64,000 nucleotides of DNA from Defluviimonas sp. SAOS-178_SWC (GTDB lineage: Bacteria > Pseudomonadota > Alphaproteobacteria > Rhodobacterales > Rhodobacteraceae). Shown here in pieces: positions 1 through 8,016 of this stretch (position 1 is its first letter; every line of letters starts with the position of its first letter). Location: NCBI RefSeq assembly GCF_039830135.1, contig NZ_CP156081.1:1598001-1662000 (forward strand). The letters are read 5' to 3'. The translations under genes were made by a program, and so were the position numbers. The notes under the pieces were generated by a model. That model did not search any database. It was not told the DNA's origin and saw only the letters and a program-made list of their open reading frames with translations.

Positions 1-368
1 CCCGGCCGGTAGGCGATCTTTTCCACGCGGCCGGCGATGGGCGCGCGGTTTACATGGCAGTTGAACACGTTCATGAAAACCGCGACGCGCGTCATCGGCT
101 CGGAGCCGAGGCCAAGCTCCTCCGGCGGGGCATATTGGCCGATCATCTGCACGATGCCGTCGGCAGGCGACACGATGAGTCCTTCGCGCACTGGTGTCAC
201 GCGTTCGGGGTCGCGAAAGAAGTAGTAGCACCAGACGGTGAGGCCGACACCGATCCAGCCGAGCGGCTGGCAGATCAGGAACAGGATGAGCGTAACAGCG
301 GCGAAGATCGCGACGAAGCGATAGCCCTCGCGATGCATCGGCTTGATGAAGGTCGAAAGCATGGACAT
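1..368 (-). CDS. psd: Phosphatidylserine decarboxylase, N-terminal part (cut by window edge)
   Basis: The enzyme makes phosphatidylethanolamine from phosphatidylserine at the inner membrane. About 122 residues are visible, reading leftward from an ATG at 368 (a second ATG at 362 would also serve). The N-terminus is [15 protein letters not shown], followed by a hydrophobic membrane segment of about 25 residues. After it come [18 protein letters not shown] and the [12 protein letters not shown] stretch typical of the family. The C-terminal LGST-type self-cleavage site that forms the pyruvoyl group lies outside the window. It is separated from rplI by about 190 bp that includes the rplI terminator, so it probably has its own promoter. 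The family call is secure; completeness cannot be judged. Confidence 0.9.
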   Translation of the reverse strand, partial: MSMLSTFIKPMHREGYRFVAIFAAVTLILFLICQPLGWIGVGLTVWCYYFFRDPERVTPVREGLIVSPADGIVQMIGQYAPPEELGLGSEPMTRVAVFMNVFNCHVNRAPIAGRVEKIAYRP

Positions 369-502
369 GGGCGGGCGTCGAATCCGTTCGGGGAAGGTGC
401 CCCCTTTTGAAGGGAAAGAGTCCGCTTCGCAACCTCGATGCCCTGAAACGGATGTGAGGGGACGGGCCGCCCGGGCGCAAGGACAATTTCGCGGCACGGC
501 GG

Positions 503-536
503 AAAAAAACCGCGCCGGACAGGGTCCGGCGCGGTT
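503..536 (-). terminator. Rho-independent terminator of the rpsF-rpsR-rplI operon
   Basis: Perfect 13-bp arms (508-520 and 524-536) enclose a 3-nt loop. On the minus strand the hairpin is followed by a run of T (complement of the A run at 503-509). It lies 25 bp after the rplI stop. Confidence 0.9.
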
Positions 537-560
537 CTGGGTCTGACGATCCGAAAAGGA

Positions 561-1139
561 TCAGAGGTCTTCGCCGCCCTCGTTGGCCGCGCCGATCTCG
601 TCGAAAAGCTCGGCGATCTCGAAGTTCGCCTCGGCTTCGGCTTCGGCGGCCAGTTCCTGGATCGACTTGCCCGAGGCCTGGAGTTGGGCTTCCTCGGCGG
701 AGCGGGCGACGTTCAGGTTGATCGTCGCGGAGACTTCCGGGTGCAGCACGACTTCGACCGCATGGAGGCCGAGATCCTTGATCGGGCGGGTCAGCACGAT
801 CTGCTTGCGGTCGACGGTGAAGCCTTCGGCCGCAGCGGCATCGGCCGCATCGCGGGGCGTGACCGACCCGTAAAGCGCGCCGGCGTCGGAGGCGGAGCGA
901 ATCACGATGAAGGTCTGGCCGTCGAGCTTGGCGGAAACAGCTTCGGCCTCTTTCCGGGTCTCGAGGTTCTGCGCTTCAAGCTGCGCCTTGCGGCCTTCGA
1001 AGGACTTGATGTTGTCCTCAGAGGCGCGCAGCGCCTTGCCCTGCGGCAAGAGGAAGTTGCGCGCGTAGCCGTCTTTGACTTTGACGACTTCGCCCATCTG
1101 GCCGAGCTTGGCCACGCGTTCGAGAAGGATGACTTGCAT
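561..1139 (-). CDS. rplI: 50S ribosomal protein L9
   Basis: L9 is a two-domain protein of the large ribosomal subunit that binds 23S rRNA. The 192-residue product begins [19 protein letters not shown], with the glycine- and lysine-rich [17 protein letters not shown] segment characteristic of the N-terminal rRNA-binding domain. A helical linker and the C-terminal domain follow. The C-terminus has an acidic extension of about 40 residues (many Glu and Ala), making it longer than the roughly 150 residues of E. coli L9; such tails are usual in Rhodobacterales. It is the last gene of rpsF-rpsR-rplI, 12 bp after rpsR, with a strong terminator behind it. Confidence 0.97.
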   Translation of the reverse strand: MQVILLERVAKLGQMGEVVKVKDGYARNFLLPQGKALRASEDNIKSFEGRKAQLEAQNLETRKEAEAVSAKLDGQTFIVIRSASDAGALYGSVTPRDAADAAAAEGFTVDRKQIVLTRPIKDLGLHAVEVVLHPEVSATINLNVARSAEEAQLQASGKSIQELAAEAEAEANFEIAELFDEIGAANEGGEDL

Positions 1140-1151
1140 GGGTCTCGCTCC

Positions 1152-1379
1152 TTACTTCACGGCATAGGGCAGCAGGGCGAGGAAGCGGGCGCGCTTGATG
1201 GCGCGCGCGAGTTCACGCTGCTTCTTCGCCGAAACGGCGGTGATGCGGGCGGGCACGATCTTGCCGCGCTCGGAGATGTAGCGCTGGAGAAGACGGACGT
1301 CCTTGTAGTCGATCTTCGGCGCGTTATCGCCCGAGAAGGGGCAGACCTTGCGGCGGCGGAAAAACGGTTTGTTCGCCAT
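1152..1379 (-). CDS. rpsR: 30S ribosomal protein S18
   Basis: A small basic protein of the 30S platform that partners with S6. It has 75 residues, the normal length, starting [17 protein letters not shown] and containing the [19 protein letters not shown] core and the [24 protein letters not shown]-terminal helix that contacts 16S rRNA. It lies between rpsF and rplI with short spacers of 29 and 12 bp, so the three genes are almost certainly co-transcribed from the promoter upstream of rpsF. Confidence 0.98.
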   Translation of the reverse strand: MANKPFFRRRKVCPFSGDNAPKIDYKDVRLLQRYISERGKIVPARITAVSAKKQRELARAIKRARFLALLPYAVK

Positions 1380-1408
1380 GTGTTAGGTTCCTTTCCTCAA
1401 GCCCTGTA

Positions 1409-1780
1409 TCAGCGACGGTCGCCGCGATCGCGGCGGTCGCCACGGTCGCCGCGCTCATCGCGCTTCTGCATCTGGACCGACGGGCCTTCCTCGTGCGCGT
1501 CGACCTTGATCGACATCACACGCATCACGTCGTCGTGCAGACGGGCGAGGCGCTCCATCTCCAGCACCGCGGCCGAGGGCGCGTCGGTGCGCAGATAGGC
1601 GTAGTGGCCCTTGCGGTTCTTGTTGATCTTGTAGGCCATCGTCTTGACGCCCCAGTACTCGCTGTCGACGACCTTGCCGCCGTTATCCGCGAGGACGGTG
1701 CCAAAATGTTCGATGAGCCCTTCGGCCTGCGCGTTGGAAAGGTCCTGGCGCGCGATGAGGACATGCTCGTAAAGCGGCAT
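1409..1780 (-). CDS. rpsF: 30S ribosomal protein S6
   Basis: S6 binds S18 and 16S rRNA in the 30S platform. The start is placed at 1780, where the conserved MPLYEHVLIARQDLS begins; an upstream in-frame extension would add ten unconserved residues. The product is 123 residues: the S6 ferredoxin-like fold, with the WGVKTMAYKINKNRKGHY signature, followed by a basic-acidic tail rich in Arg, Gly and Asp repeats (RGDRGDRRDRGDRR). Extended charged tails on S6 are common in alphaproteobacteria. First gene of the ribosomal operon. Confidence 0.97.
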   Translation of the reverse strand: MPLYEHVLIARQDLSNAQAEGLIEHFGTVLADNGGKVVDSEYWGVKTMAYKINKNRKGHYAYLRTDAPSAAVLEMERLARLHDDVMRVMSIKVDAHEEGPSVQMQKRDERGDRGDRRDRGDRR

Positions 1781-1881
1781 GCATACTCCTGTCGTTTCGG
1801 GCGGCTTCATAGGCGGGATCAGACCCTCCGCGCCCCGCCACGAGAGGCTTCGCCGGTTTCGTGAATGCGGAAGGATGCGGC

Positions 1882-1909
1882 CTTATAGAGGAACCCGGGC
1901 CGGATGCAA
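1882..1909 (-). promoter_or_regulatory. Probable sigma70-type promoter of rpsF-rpsR-rplI
   Basis: On the minus strand a -35 like TTGCAT (1904-1909) and a -10 like TATAAG (1882-1887) are 16 bp apart, about 100 bp upstream of the rpsF start. Found by inspection only. Confidence 0.5.
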
Positions 1910-1917
1910 GGGCGCGA

Positions 1918-2655
1918 TCAGTCGGCAGGCGGGGCCGGAACTTCTATTTCGCCCGCCGGTCCGAGGGCATCGAACGGGTCGGGCTCGGGGGCGGGCGCGA
2001 GGAGATAGCCGGCGAGGAGGGCCGCGGCCCAAAGGCCGGCTGCGGCAAGCGGCGCCGTTCTGCCCCGCCCGGCAGGCGCGACGGCGGGGCCGGCGCCCGT
2101 CAGCATCCGGCGAAGGGTCGCGTCGCGGTCGAGGATCTGGTGCTTCGCCACGCCGAGGATGTGAAGGCCGAGGGCGGCGAAGAGAAGCCAGCCGCCGACC
2201 TCGTGGACCGAGGCGAAGACGAGCGCGAGCCGTTCGTCGGCCGGAACGAACGGCAGCGCCTGTCCGAAAGGCCAGAGGATCGGCGCGAAGCCGGGGGATG
2301 CCGAATGGCGCAGGAGGCCGGAGATCGGCAATACGAGCAATCCCCCGACAAGCGTGAAGTGAACAAGCCGTGCGGCACAGGTTTCGACCCGCCTTTCCGG
2401 ATGGAGCGGGCCGGGGCCGGGATGGCGGAGCGTCCAGGCGACCCGGAGGACCGCCAGCCCGAGGACGGCAAGGCCGATCGTCTTGTGGAGGGAGTAGGCG
2501 CGGAAGACGCGCGCCACCTCGTCCTCGGTCGTTCCGGGAAGCCGGATCATCGTGAGGCCGATACCGATGGCGGCGACTACCGCCAATGCTGTCAGCCAGT
2601 GAACGGAACGCGCCACGCGGTCGTAGCCGTGGCGGCTGGAGGGGGTGGCGGTCAT
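1918..2655 (-). CDS. Cytochrome b561 family protein
   Basis: A four-helix inner-membrane haem b protein expected to pass electrons across or within the membrane, possibly from quinol. Start set at the ATG at 2655 (MTATPSSRHGYDRVARSVHW), giving 245 residues; an upstream in-frame start would add 20 unconserved residues. Histidines that could ligate haem occur in SVHWLTA (helix 1), SLHKTIGL (helix 2), VHFTLVGG (helix 3) and VHEVGGWLLF/LGLHILGVAKH (helix 4). The C-terminus carries an extra hydrophobic stretch and a proline-rich tail. It is divergent from fabD with a 226-bp spacer. The physiological donor and acceptor are unknown; no YceI partner is adjacent. Confidence 0.88.
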   Translation of the reverse strand: MTATPSSRHGYDRVARSVHWLTALAVVAAIGIGLTMIRLPGTTEDEVARVFRAYSLHKTIGLAVLGLAVLRVAWTLRHPGPGPLHPERRVETCAARLVHFTLVGGLLVLPISGLLRHSASPGFAPILWPFGQALPFVPADERLALVFASVHEVGGWLLFAALGLHILGVAKHQILDRDATLRRMLTGAGPAVAPAGRGRTAPLAAAGLWAAALLAGYLLAPAPEPDPFDALGPAGEIEVPAPPAD

Positions 2656-2823
2656 CTCGGTCGTCCTGCGGAGGTCCGGCGGTATGTCGACGAAGATAAG
2701 TGCGTTTGGGTGCATTCACCGATCACATTTCGCGGCGGAGATGCGGTGCGTCCTCGGACGGCGGGCGTTGGGAAGTCCAAAGGGATGCCAACCGGCCTGG
2801 CTGTTCCGTAACGGGCGTTTTCG

Positions 2824-2852
2824 TTGCGCCGGATTGGCGGGCAGGCTATGCG
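2824..2852 (+). promoter_or_regulatory. Candidate promoter of fabD
   Basis: TTGCGC (2824-2829) and TATGCG (2847-2852) are separated by exactly 17 bp, about 30 bp before the fabD start. The -10 is a modest match. Confidence 0.35.
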
Positions 2853-2881
2853 GTAGAAAATTCGCGACGGACGGAGGAACC

Positions 2882-3811
2882 ATGACGCGCGCATTCGTAT
2901 TTCCCGGGCAGGGAGCGCAGGTGATCGGCATGGGCCGGGCGCTGGCCGACGCCTATCCCGCGTCGAAGGCGGTGTTCGAGGAGGTCGACGCGGCGCTTGG
3001 CGAAAAGCTGTCGGCGCTGATCTGGGAAGGCGAGCAGGACGTGCTGACGCTGACCGAGAACGCCCAGCCGGCGCTGATGGCGACCTCGATCGCGGTCTGC
3101 CGGGCGCTGGAGGCCGAGGGGGTCGGCGTCGACAAGGCCGCCTATGTCGCAGGACATTCGCTGGGCGAGTATTCCGCGCTGTGCGCCGCAGGGGCATTGA
3201 GCCTTGCCGACGCGGCGCGGCTCTTGCGGTTGCGCGGGCGCGCGATGCAGGCCGCGGTGCCGGTGGGCGTGGGCGCGATGGCGGCGCTTCTCGGGCTCGA
3301 TTTCGCGACGGCCTCCGAGGTGGCGGCGGAAGCGGCAGAGGGCGAGGTCTGTCAGGCGGCGAACGACAACGATCCCGCGCAGGTCGTCGTGTCGGGCCAC
3401 AAGGGGGCCGTCGAGCGGGCGCTGGAGATCGCCAAGGCGCGGGGCGCCAAGCGCGCGGTCCTGCTGCCGGTCTCCGCCCCGTTCCATTGCGCGTTGATGG
3501 AGCCGGCGGCGCGGGCGATGGCCGAAGCGCTGGACGATGTCACGATTTCCGAGCCGTCGCTGCCGCTCGTCGCCAATGTGACGGCCCGGCCCGTTACCGA
3601 TCCCGCCCTGATCCGGTCGCTGTTGGTCGACCAGGTCACGGGCTCCGTCCGCTGGCGGGAATCGGTCGAATGGATGGCCGCGAACGGCGTGACGGAGTTC
3701 TGGGAGATCGGTGCGGGCAAGGCGCTGTCCGGGATGATCCGCCGCATCGCGAAGGAGGCCGAGTGCCGCGCGGTCGGCACGCCCGAGGATATCGCTGCGG
3801 CGAAGGGATGA
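2882..3811 (+). CDS. fabD: Malonyl-CoA:ACP transacylase
   Basis: Transfers malonyl from CoA to acyl carrier protein to supply type II fatty-acid synthesis in the cytoplasm. The 309-residue protein begins MTRAFVFPGQGAQ at an ATG 6 bp after a GGAGG ribosome site. The nucleophile is Ser93 in GHSLGEY, and the catalytic His lies in the VSAPFHC motif near residue 201. A conserved Gln sits in FPGQG. The end of the protein has the usual EIGAGKALSGM segment. It is followed by fabG after a 76-bp spacer that contains an intergenic repeat, then acpP, the usual order in this group. Confidence 0.97.
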   Translation: MTRAFVFPGQGAQVIGMGRALADAYPASKAVFEEVDAALGEKLSALIWEGEQDVLTLTENAQPALMATSIAVCRALEAEGVGVDKAAYVAGHSLGEYSALCAAGALSLADAARLLRLRGRAMQAAVPVGVGAMAALLGLDFATASEVAAEAAEGEVCQAANDNDPAQVVVSGHKGAVERALEIAKARGAKRAVLLPVSAPFHCALMEPAARAMAEALDDVTISEPSLPLVANVTARPVTDPALIRSLLVDQVTGSVRWRESVEWMAANGVTEFWEIGAGKALSGMIRRIAKEAECRAVGTPEDIAAAKG

Positions 3812-3816
3812 GGCGG

Positions 3817-3873
3817 CCGGGGAGGGCGCTGCCCTCCCCGGACCCCACCCGGAGTACTTTTAAACAGAAGAAG
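3817..3873 (+). repeat. Intergenic repeat family A, copy 1 (hairpin plus conserved tail)
   Basis: An 11-bp-arm hairpin (3817-3827 with 3831-3841, loop GCT) is followed by a tail containing CCCGGAGTACTTTT and AACAGAAGAAG. The same arrangement, with CCCGGAGTATTTT and AACAGAAGAAG, recurs at 27646-27696. It lies between fabD and fabG and may also attenuate transcription. Confidence 0.75.
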
Positions 3874-3887
3874 ATGAGGAGCGGGCA

Positions 3888-4625
3888 ATGTTCGATCTGA
3901 CGGGGAAATCGGCGCTGGTCACGGGCGCATCGGGCGGCATCGGCGGCGCCATCGCGCGGGTCCTGCATGGCGCGGGCGCGACCGTGGGGCTGTCCGGCAC
4001 GCGGGAGGCGCCGTTGCGCGATCTGGCGGCGGAGCTTGGCGAGCGGGTTTTCGTGCTGCCCTGCGACCTGTCGGACGCGGCGGCGGTGGAAGCCCTGCCG
4101 AAAGCCGCCGTCGAGGCGATGGGGTCGGTCGATATCCTGGTGAACAATGCCGGGATCACCCGCGACAACCTTTTCATGCGGATGTCGGATGAGGAATGGG
4201 CCTCGGTCATCGATGTCAACCTGACGTCGACGTTCCGCCTCTGCCGGGGCGTCCTGCGCGGCATGATGAAGGCGCGCTGGGGGCGGATCGTGAATATCAC
4301 CTCCATCGTGGGCACGACGGGCAATCCCGGGCAAGGCAACTACTGCGCGGCCAAGGCGGGCCTGACCGGCATGTCGAAGGCGCTCGCCCACGAGGTCGCG
4401 ACGCGGGGGATCACGGTCAACTGCGTGGCGCCCGGCTTCATCGCGACGGCGATGACGGACAAGCTGAACGAGGAGCAGAAGGCGAAGATCTCGGAGCGCA
4501 TCCCGGCCGGGCGGATGGGCACGCCCGAGGAGATCGCGGCGGCGGCGCTCTATCTCGCGAGCCTGGAGGCGGCCTATGTCACGGGCGCGACGCTTCACGT
4601 GAATGGCGGAATGGACATGGTCTGA
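3888..4625 (+). CDS. fabG: 3-oxoacyl-ACP reductase
   Basis: NADPH-dependent reduction of 3-oxoacyl-ACP in fatty-acid elongation. The 245-residue protein has the Rossmann glycine motif TGASGGIG (residues 12-19), NNAG at 86-89 and the catalytic Ser139, Tyr152 and Lys156 (NYCAAKAG). The C-terminal CVAPGFIATAMTD and NGGMDMV segments are typical of true FabG rather than of other short-chain reductases. Its position between fabD and acpP supports the housekeeping role. A second FabG-like gene at 32742-33467 belongs to a different cassette. Confidence 0.96.
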   Translation: MFDLTGKSALVTGASGGIGGAIARVLHGAGATVGLSGTREAPLRDLAAELGERVFVLPCDLSDAAAVEALPKAAVEAMGSVDILVNNAGITRDNLFMRMSDEEWASVIDVNLTSTFRLCRGVLRGMMKARWGRIVNITSIVGTTGNPGQGNYCAAKAGLTGMSKALAHEVATRGITVNCVAPGFIATAMTDKLNEEQKAKISERIPAGRMGTPEEIAAAALYLASLEAAYVTGATLHVNGGMDMV

Positions 4626-4655
4626 GCCGGTCCAAAACACACGTTGCGAAAGCGT

Positions 4656-4683
4656 TTGCCTCGGGATTAGACTGTGCTATAGG
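4656..4683 (+). promoter_or_regulatory. Probable promoter of acpP
   Basis: TTGCCT (4656-4661) and TATAGG (4678-4683) with a 16-bp spacer, in a 182-bp gap that contains no gene. It implies a 5' untranslated leader of roughly 115 nt before acpP. Confidence 0.5.
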
Positions 4684-4807
4684 CGGCGGCGACGTGCCGG
4701 GATCGGGTTTCGCCCGTCCGGTGGCCTTCGCGTTGAGCGGGGTTTGAGCCGCTCGACAAGAGCAAGGGACCAGAAAGCGGGACAGTCCGCGAAAATGAGG
4801 ATTTGAC

Positions 4808-5041
4808 ATGAGCGACATCGCAGATCGCGTGAAGAAAATTGTCGTCGAGCATCTGGGCGTGGAAGAAGACAAGGTGACCGAGAGCGCCTCGTTCATCGAC
4901 GATCTCGGCGCCGACAGCCTTGACACCGTCGAACTGGTCATGGCCTTCGAGGAAGAGTTCGGGATCGAGATTCCCGATGACGCCGCCGAGACCATCCAGA
5001 CCTTCGGCGACGCGGTGAAGTTCATCACCGAAGCTGCCTGA
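4808..5041 (+). CDS. acpP: Acyl carrier protein
   Basis: The central carrier of fatty-acid synthesis. The 77-residue acidic protein begins [18 protein letters not shown] and carries the phosphopantetheine site at Ser37 in the [12 protein letters not shown] motif. The length and sequence are those of housekeeping AcpP. It is preceded by its own promoter and followed by an intrinsic terminator, so it can be expressed at a high level independently of fabD-fabG. A second, divergent carrier protein is found at 34786-35043. Confidence 0.98.
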   Translation: MSDIADRVKKIVVEHLGVEEDKVTESASFIDDLGADSLDTVELVMAFEEEFGIEIPDDAAETIQTFGDAVKFITEAA

Positions 5042-5068
5042 GCGGTTTCGCAGGAACGGTTTTTGAAG

Positions 5069-5092
5069 CGGCGTCCCTCGGGGCGCCGTTTT
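5069..5092 (+). terminator. Intrinsic terminator after acpP
   Basis: Eight-bp GC-rich arms (5069-5076 and 5081-5088, one G.T pair) close a CTCG tetraloop and run directly into TTTT. It begins 28 bp after the acpP stop. Confidence 0.85.
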
Positions 5093-5110
5093 CCATTTGG
5101 AGCGACGGCT

Positions 5111-5635
5111 ATGGTGCCGGTGATCGAGACGGAGCGGCTGTTGCTGCGCGGGATGGTTCGCGAGGATTTCCCGGGCATGGCGGCGATCTGGCAGGAGCCG
5201 GAGGTGGTGCGGTTCATCGGCGGCAAGCCGCGTCCGATCGGGGAAAGCTGGGCGGTGTTCCTCAGGATCGCCGGCAGTTGGGCCATCGAAGGCTTTGGCC
5301 AATGGGGCATCGTGCGCAAGCAGGATGGCGCCCTTCTCGGGCAGACCGGCTTTTTCACCGGGATGCGCGGGCTCGGCCCGGATTTCGATGAGGCGCCGGA
5401 ATCGGGGTGGGTCCTGACGGCCCCGGTCCACGGGCAGGGCTATGGCCGCGAGGCGGTGATGGCCGCACATCGCTGGTTCGACGCGCAACCGTTCGGCGGC
5501 CGCAGCCGGGCGATGATCGAGGTCGGGCACACGGCATCCTTCGCCATAGCCGAGCGGCTCGGCTACGTGGCCTTTCGCGAGACCGAAGACCTTGGCGACC
5601 GGGTGATGCTTCTTGCCCGCGACAACGTGGTTTGA
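5111..5635 (+). CDS. GNAT family N-acetyltransferase (RimJ/RimL-like)
   Basis: A predicted acetyl-CoA-dependent acyltransferase of the GNAT fold; the acceptor is unknown. Start taken at the ATG at 5111 (MVPVIETERLLLRGMVREDF), which has a GGAG site upstream; an in-frame extension would run back into the acpP terminator. The 174-residue protein has the ETERLLLR opening of the RimJ/RimL type, the core WVLTAPVHGQGYGREAV acetyl-CoA loop (Q/R-x-x-G-x-G/A in the form HGQGYG) and an IAERLGY helix near the end. It lies alone between acpP and the HisA-like gene. Confidence 0.85.
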   Translation: MVPVIETERLLLRGMVREDFPGMAAIWQEPEVVRFIGGKPRPIGESWAVFLRIAGSWAIEGFGQWGIVRKQDGALLGQTGFFTGMRGLGPDFDEAPESGWVLTAPVHGQGYGREAVMAAHRWFDAQPFGGRSRAMIEVGHTASFAIAERLGYVAFRETEDLGDRVMLLARDNVV

Positions 5636-5673
5636 CCGGGCGCAGGGGGGCTGACGGCCGGGGAGGGGCGCAT

Positions 5674-5796
5674 GTGCGACGACGTTTTCTTTTCGCCGGG
5701 CTGGCGGTGTTGATCGTCACTGCCGCTGCCCGTTCAGGGCTTCCGAACGCGCCGGGTGCCTACCCCTTCCGGGCGGGGTTTCGCGCTGGGCACTGA
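5674..5796 (+). CDS. Possible small secreted or membrane peptide (40 aa)
   Basis: A GTG start at 5674 preceded by a good GGGGAGGGG site at 5660-5668 gives VRRRFLFAGLAVLIVTAAARS followed by a Pro/Gly-rich tail. Arginines and then a 15-residue hydrophobic stretch resemble a short signal anchor. It occupies part of the 280-bp gap between the acetyltransferase and hisA-like genes. No family is recognised and the reading frame may be fortuitous. Confidence 0.25.
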   Translation: MRRRFLFAGLAVLIVTAAARSGLPNAPGAYPFRAGFRAGH

Positions 5797-5915
5797 AATT
5801 GCCTTTTGGGATTCGGCACGCCGGGGCGTAGACTCGGAGGGCGAAGGGAGTCGCGGGCGGGGCAAGATCGGCCGTTCCCGCGACCTCCGCGCCGGGCAAC
5901 AAGGGAGGCGCGATC

Positions 5916-6659
5916 ATGATTCTATATCCGACCATCGAATTGCGGAACGGCCGCTGCGTAAGCCTGACGCGAGGCCAGATCGAGGAGCCGGAGATCTGGC
6001 ATGTCGATCCGGTCGAAAAGGCGCAGGAATTCGCCCATGCCGGCGCCGAGTGGATGCATGTCACCGATTTCGATGCCGTGCAGGGCGGCAACGCCAACCA
6101 CGATCTTGTGCTGCGGATCATCCGCGGAGCCGGCATTCCGGTGCAACTCGGCGGCGGATTCCGGTCTCGGGACCGGATCGAGGAGTGGATCGAGCTGGGG
6201 GCCGGGCGCATCGTCGTCGGCACGCTCGCCGCGCAGAACCCGCATCTGGTCAAGGAACTGGCCGAGCGCCACCCCGATCAGCTGGTTCTTGCCGTCGATG
6301 TCTGGCAAGGCTGCGTGATGATCGAGGGCTGGAAAACCAAAAGTGCCTATAGCGCGGATGGATTCCTCGACAGTTTCAAGGGCACGCCGTTTGCTGCCGT
6401 GATCGTGACGGATGTCGGCGCCGACCGGAGCGAGAGCGACGCGTCGCTCGGCACGATTTCGGCGCTGGCAGAGCGGACGAACCTGCCGGTCATCGCAAGC
6501 GGGATCGTGCGGACGCTTGACGACATCTCGCGCTTGCGGCTTCTGGGCGAGGTTTCGGGCGCGATCGTGGGGCGGGCGCTCTTCAATCGCACCATCGATC
6601 TGAAGGAGGCATTGCGGGAGGCGCGGCCCGACCTTGCCCATGTGGCGGAGTTCATCTGA
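5916..6659 (+). CDS. HisA-like TIM-barrel protein (second ProFAR isomerase paralogue)
   Basis: A 247-residue member of the HisA/HisF family. HisA proper isomerises the ProFAR intermediate of histidine synthesis. The family phosphate-binding signatures are present: LGGGFRS in the first half and VIASGIV with GAIVGRALF in the second, and the second catalytic aspartate is kept in AVDVWQG. However, the first strand reads MILYPTIELRNGRC where HisA has P-A-I-D-L, so the first catalytic aspartate (residue 8) is a glutamate. No his genes are adjacent; neighbours are an acetyltransferase and fabF. It may be a paralogue with altered activity alongside a canonical hisA elsewhere, or a slow isomerase. The fold call is secure and the activity is not. 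Confidence 0.8.
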   Translation: MILYPTIELRNGRCVSLTRGQIEEPEIWHVDPVEKAQEFAHAGAEWMHVTDFDAVQGGNANHDLVLRIIRGAGIPVQLGGGFRSRDRIEEWIELGAGRIVVGTLAAQNPHLVKELAERHPDQLVLAVDVWQGCVMIEGWKTKSAYSADGFLDSFKGTPFAAVIVTDVGADRSESDASLGTISALAERTNLPVIASGIVRTLDDISRLRLLGEVSGAIVGRALFNRTIDLKEALREARPDLAHVAEFI

Positions 6660-6753
6660 AAGGCAATGAGCCGCCGGGCGGGGGAACGGGCCTTGCCCGC
6701 CCCGTCCGATGCCGTGTATCAAACCCCGGATCGAAGCAGGATTGGGGTGGGCT

Positions 6754-8016
6754 ATGAGGCGCGTCGTCATCACCGGACTTGGCATGGTCACGCCGCTTGC
6801 GTGTGGCGTCGAGGAGACGTGGAAGCGGCTGATTGCCGGCGAGTCGGGCGCGGGACCCATCACGCGGTTCGACACGTCGAACGTGGTCACGACCTATGCC
6901 TGCGAGATCCCCATTGGCGACGGCACGAATGGCACCTTCAATCCCGACGACTGGATGGAGCCGAAGGATCGGCGCAAGGTGGACGATTTCATCCTCTACG
7001 GCATGGCCGCCGCCGATCAGGCGGTGAAGGATGCCGGCTGGACGCCGGAGGACGAGGAAAGCCGCCTGCGCACGGGCGTGATGATCGGGTCGGGGATCGG
7101 CGGGCTGAGCTCCATCGCCGAGACGGCGGTCCTGATCAAGGAGAAGGGGCCGAAGCGGGTGTCCCCGTTCTTCATCCCCGGCGCGCTGATCAATCTCATT
7201 TCCGGCCAGGTGTCGATCCGCTACGGGTTCAAGGGGCCAAACCATGCGGTCGTGACCGCCTGTTCGACAGGTGCGCACGCTATCGGCGACGCGGCGCGGC
7301 TGATCCAGTGGGGCGACGCCGACGTGATGATCGCGGGTGGCGCGGAAAGCCCGATTTCCGAGATCGGCATCGCGGGGTTCAATGCCTGTAAGGCGCTGTC
7401 CACGAAGCGCGCGGACGATCCGACCAAGGCCTCGCGCCCCTATGACGCCGACCGCGACGGATTCGTCATGGGCGAAGGTGCGGGCGTCGTTGTGTTGGAG
7501 GAATACGAGCACGCCAAGGCGCGCGGCGCGAAGATCTATGCCGAGGTGCTGGGCTACGGCCTGTCGGGCGACGCCTATCACATCACCGCGCCGTCGGAGG
7601 ATGGCGAGGGCGGGTTCCGCTCGATGCAGGCGGCGCTGAAGCGCGCCGGGATCACGCCGGACCAGATCGACTACATCAACGCCCACGGCACCTCGACCAT
7701 GGCCGACACGATCGAGCTTGGCGCCGTCGAGCGGCTGATGGGCAACGCGGCGGCGAAGGCGACGATGTCGTCGACCAAATCCGCGATCGGCCATCTTCTC
7801 GGGGCTGCCGGCGCCGTCGAGGCAATCTTCTGCGTACTCGCGATCCGTGACCAGATCGCGCCGCCGACGATCAACCTCGACAATCCGGCGATCGAGCCGA
7901 AGCTCGACCTTGCCGCCAATAAGGCCGTGAAGCGCGAGATCAACGTGGCGCTGTCGAATTCCTTCGGCTTCGGCGGTACCAACGCGTCGCTCGTGATGGG
8001 GCGGGTCTCCGGCTGA
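6754..8016 (+). CDS. fabF: 3-oxoacyl-ACP synthase II (beta-ketoacyl-ACP synthase)
   Basis: Condenses malonyl-ACP with a growing acyl-ACP. The start is placed at 6754 (MRRVVITGLGMVTPL), preceded by GGGGTGG, rather than at an upstream in-frame codon that adds 15 unconserved residues. The 420-residue protein has the nucleophile Cys170 in VVTACSTGAHAIG, and the two histidines of the Cys-His-His triad in NAHGTSTMADT and KSAIGHLLGAAGAVE. The C-terminal NSFGFGGTNAS loop is typical of KASII. Its stop overlaps the mltG start. Confidence 0.97.
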   Translation: MRRVVITGLGMVTPLACGVEETWKRLIAGESGAGPITRFDTSNVVTTYACEIPIGDGTNGTFNPDDWMEPKDRRKVDDFILYGMAAADQAVKDAGWTPEDEESRLRTGVMIGSGIGGLSSIAETAVLIKEKGPKRVSPFFIPGALINLISGQVSIRYGFKGPNHAVVTACSTGAHAIGDAARLIQWGDADVMIAGGAESPISEIGIAGFNACKALSTKRADDPTKASRPYDADRDGFVMGEGAGVVVLEEYEHAKARGAKIYAEVLGYGLSGDAYHITAPSEDGEGGFRSMQAALKRAGITPDQIDYINAHGTSTMADTIELGAVERLMGNAAAKATMSSTKSAIGHLLGAAGAVEAIFCVLAIRDQIAPPTINLDNPAIEPKLDLAANKAVKREINVALSNSFGFGGTNASLVMGRVSG

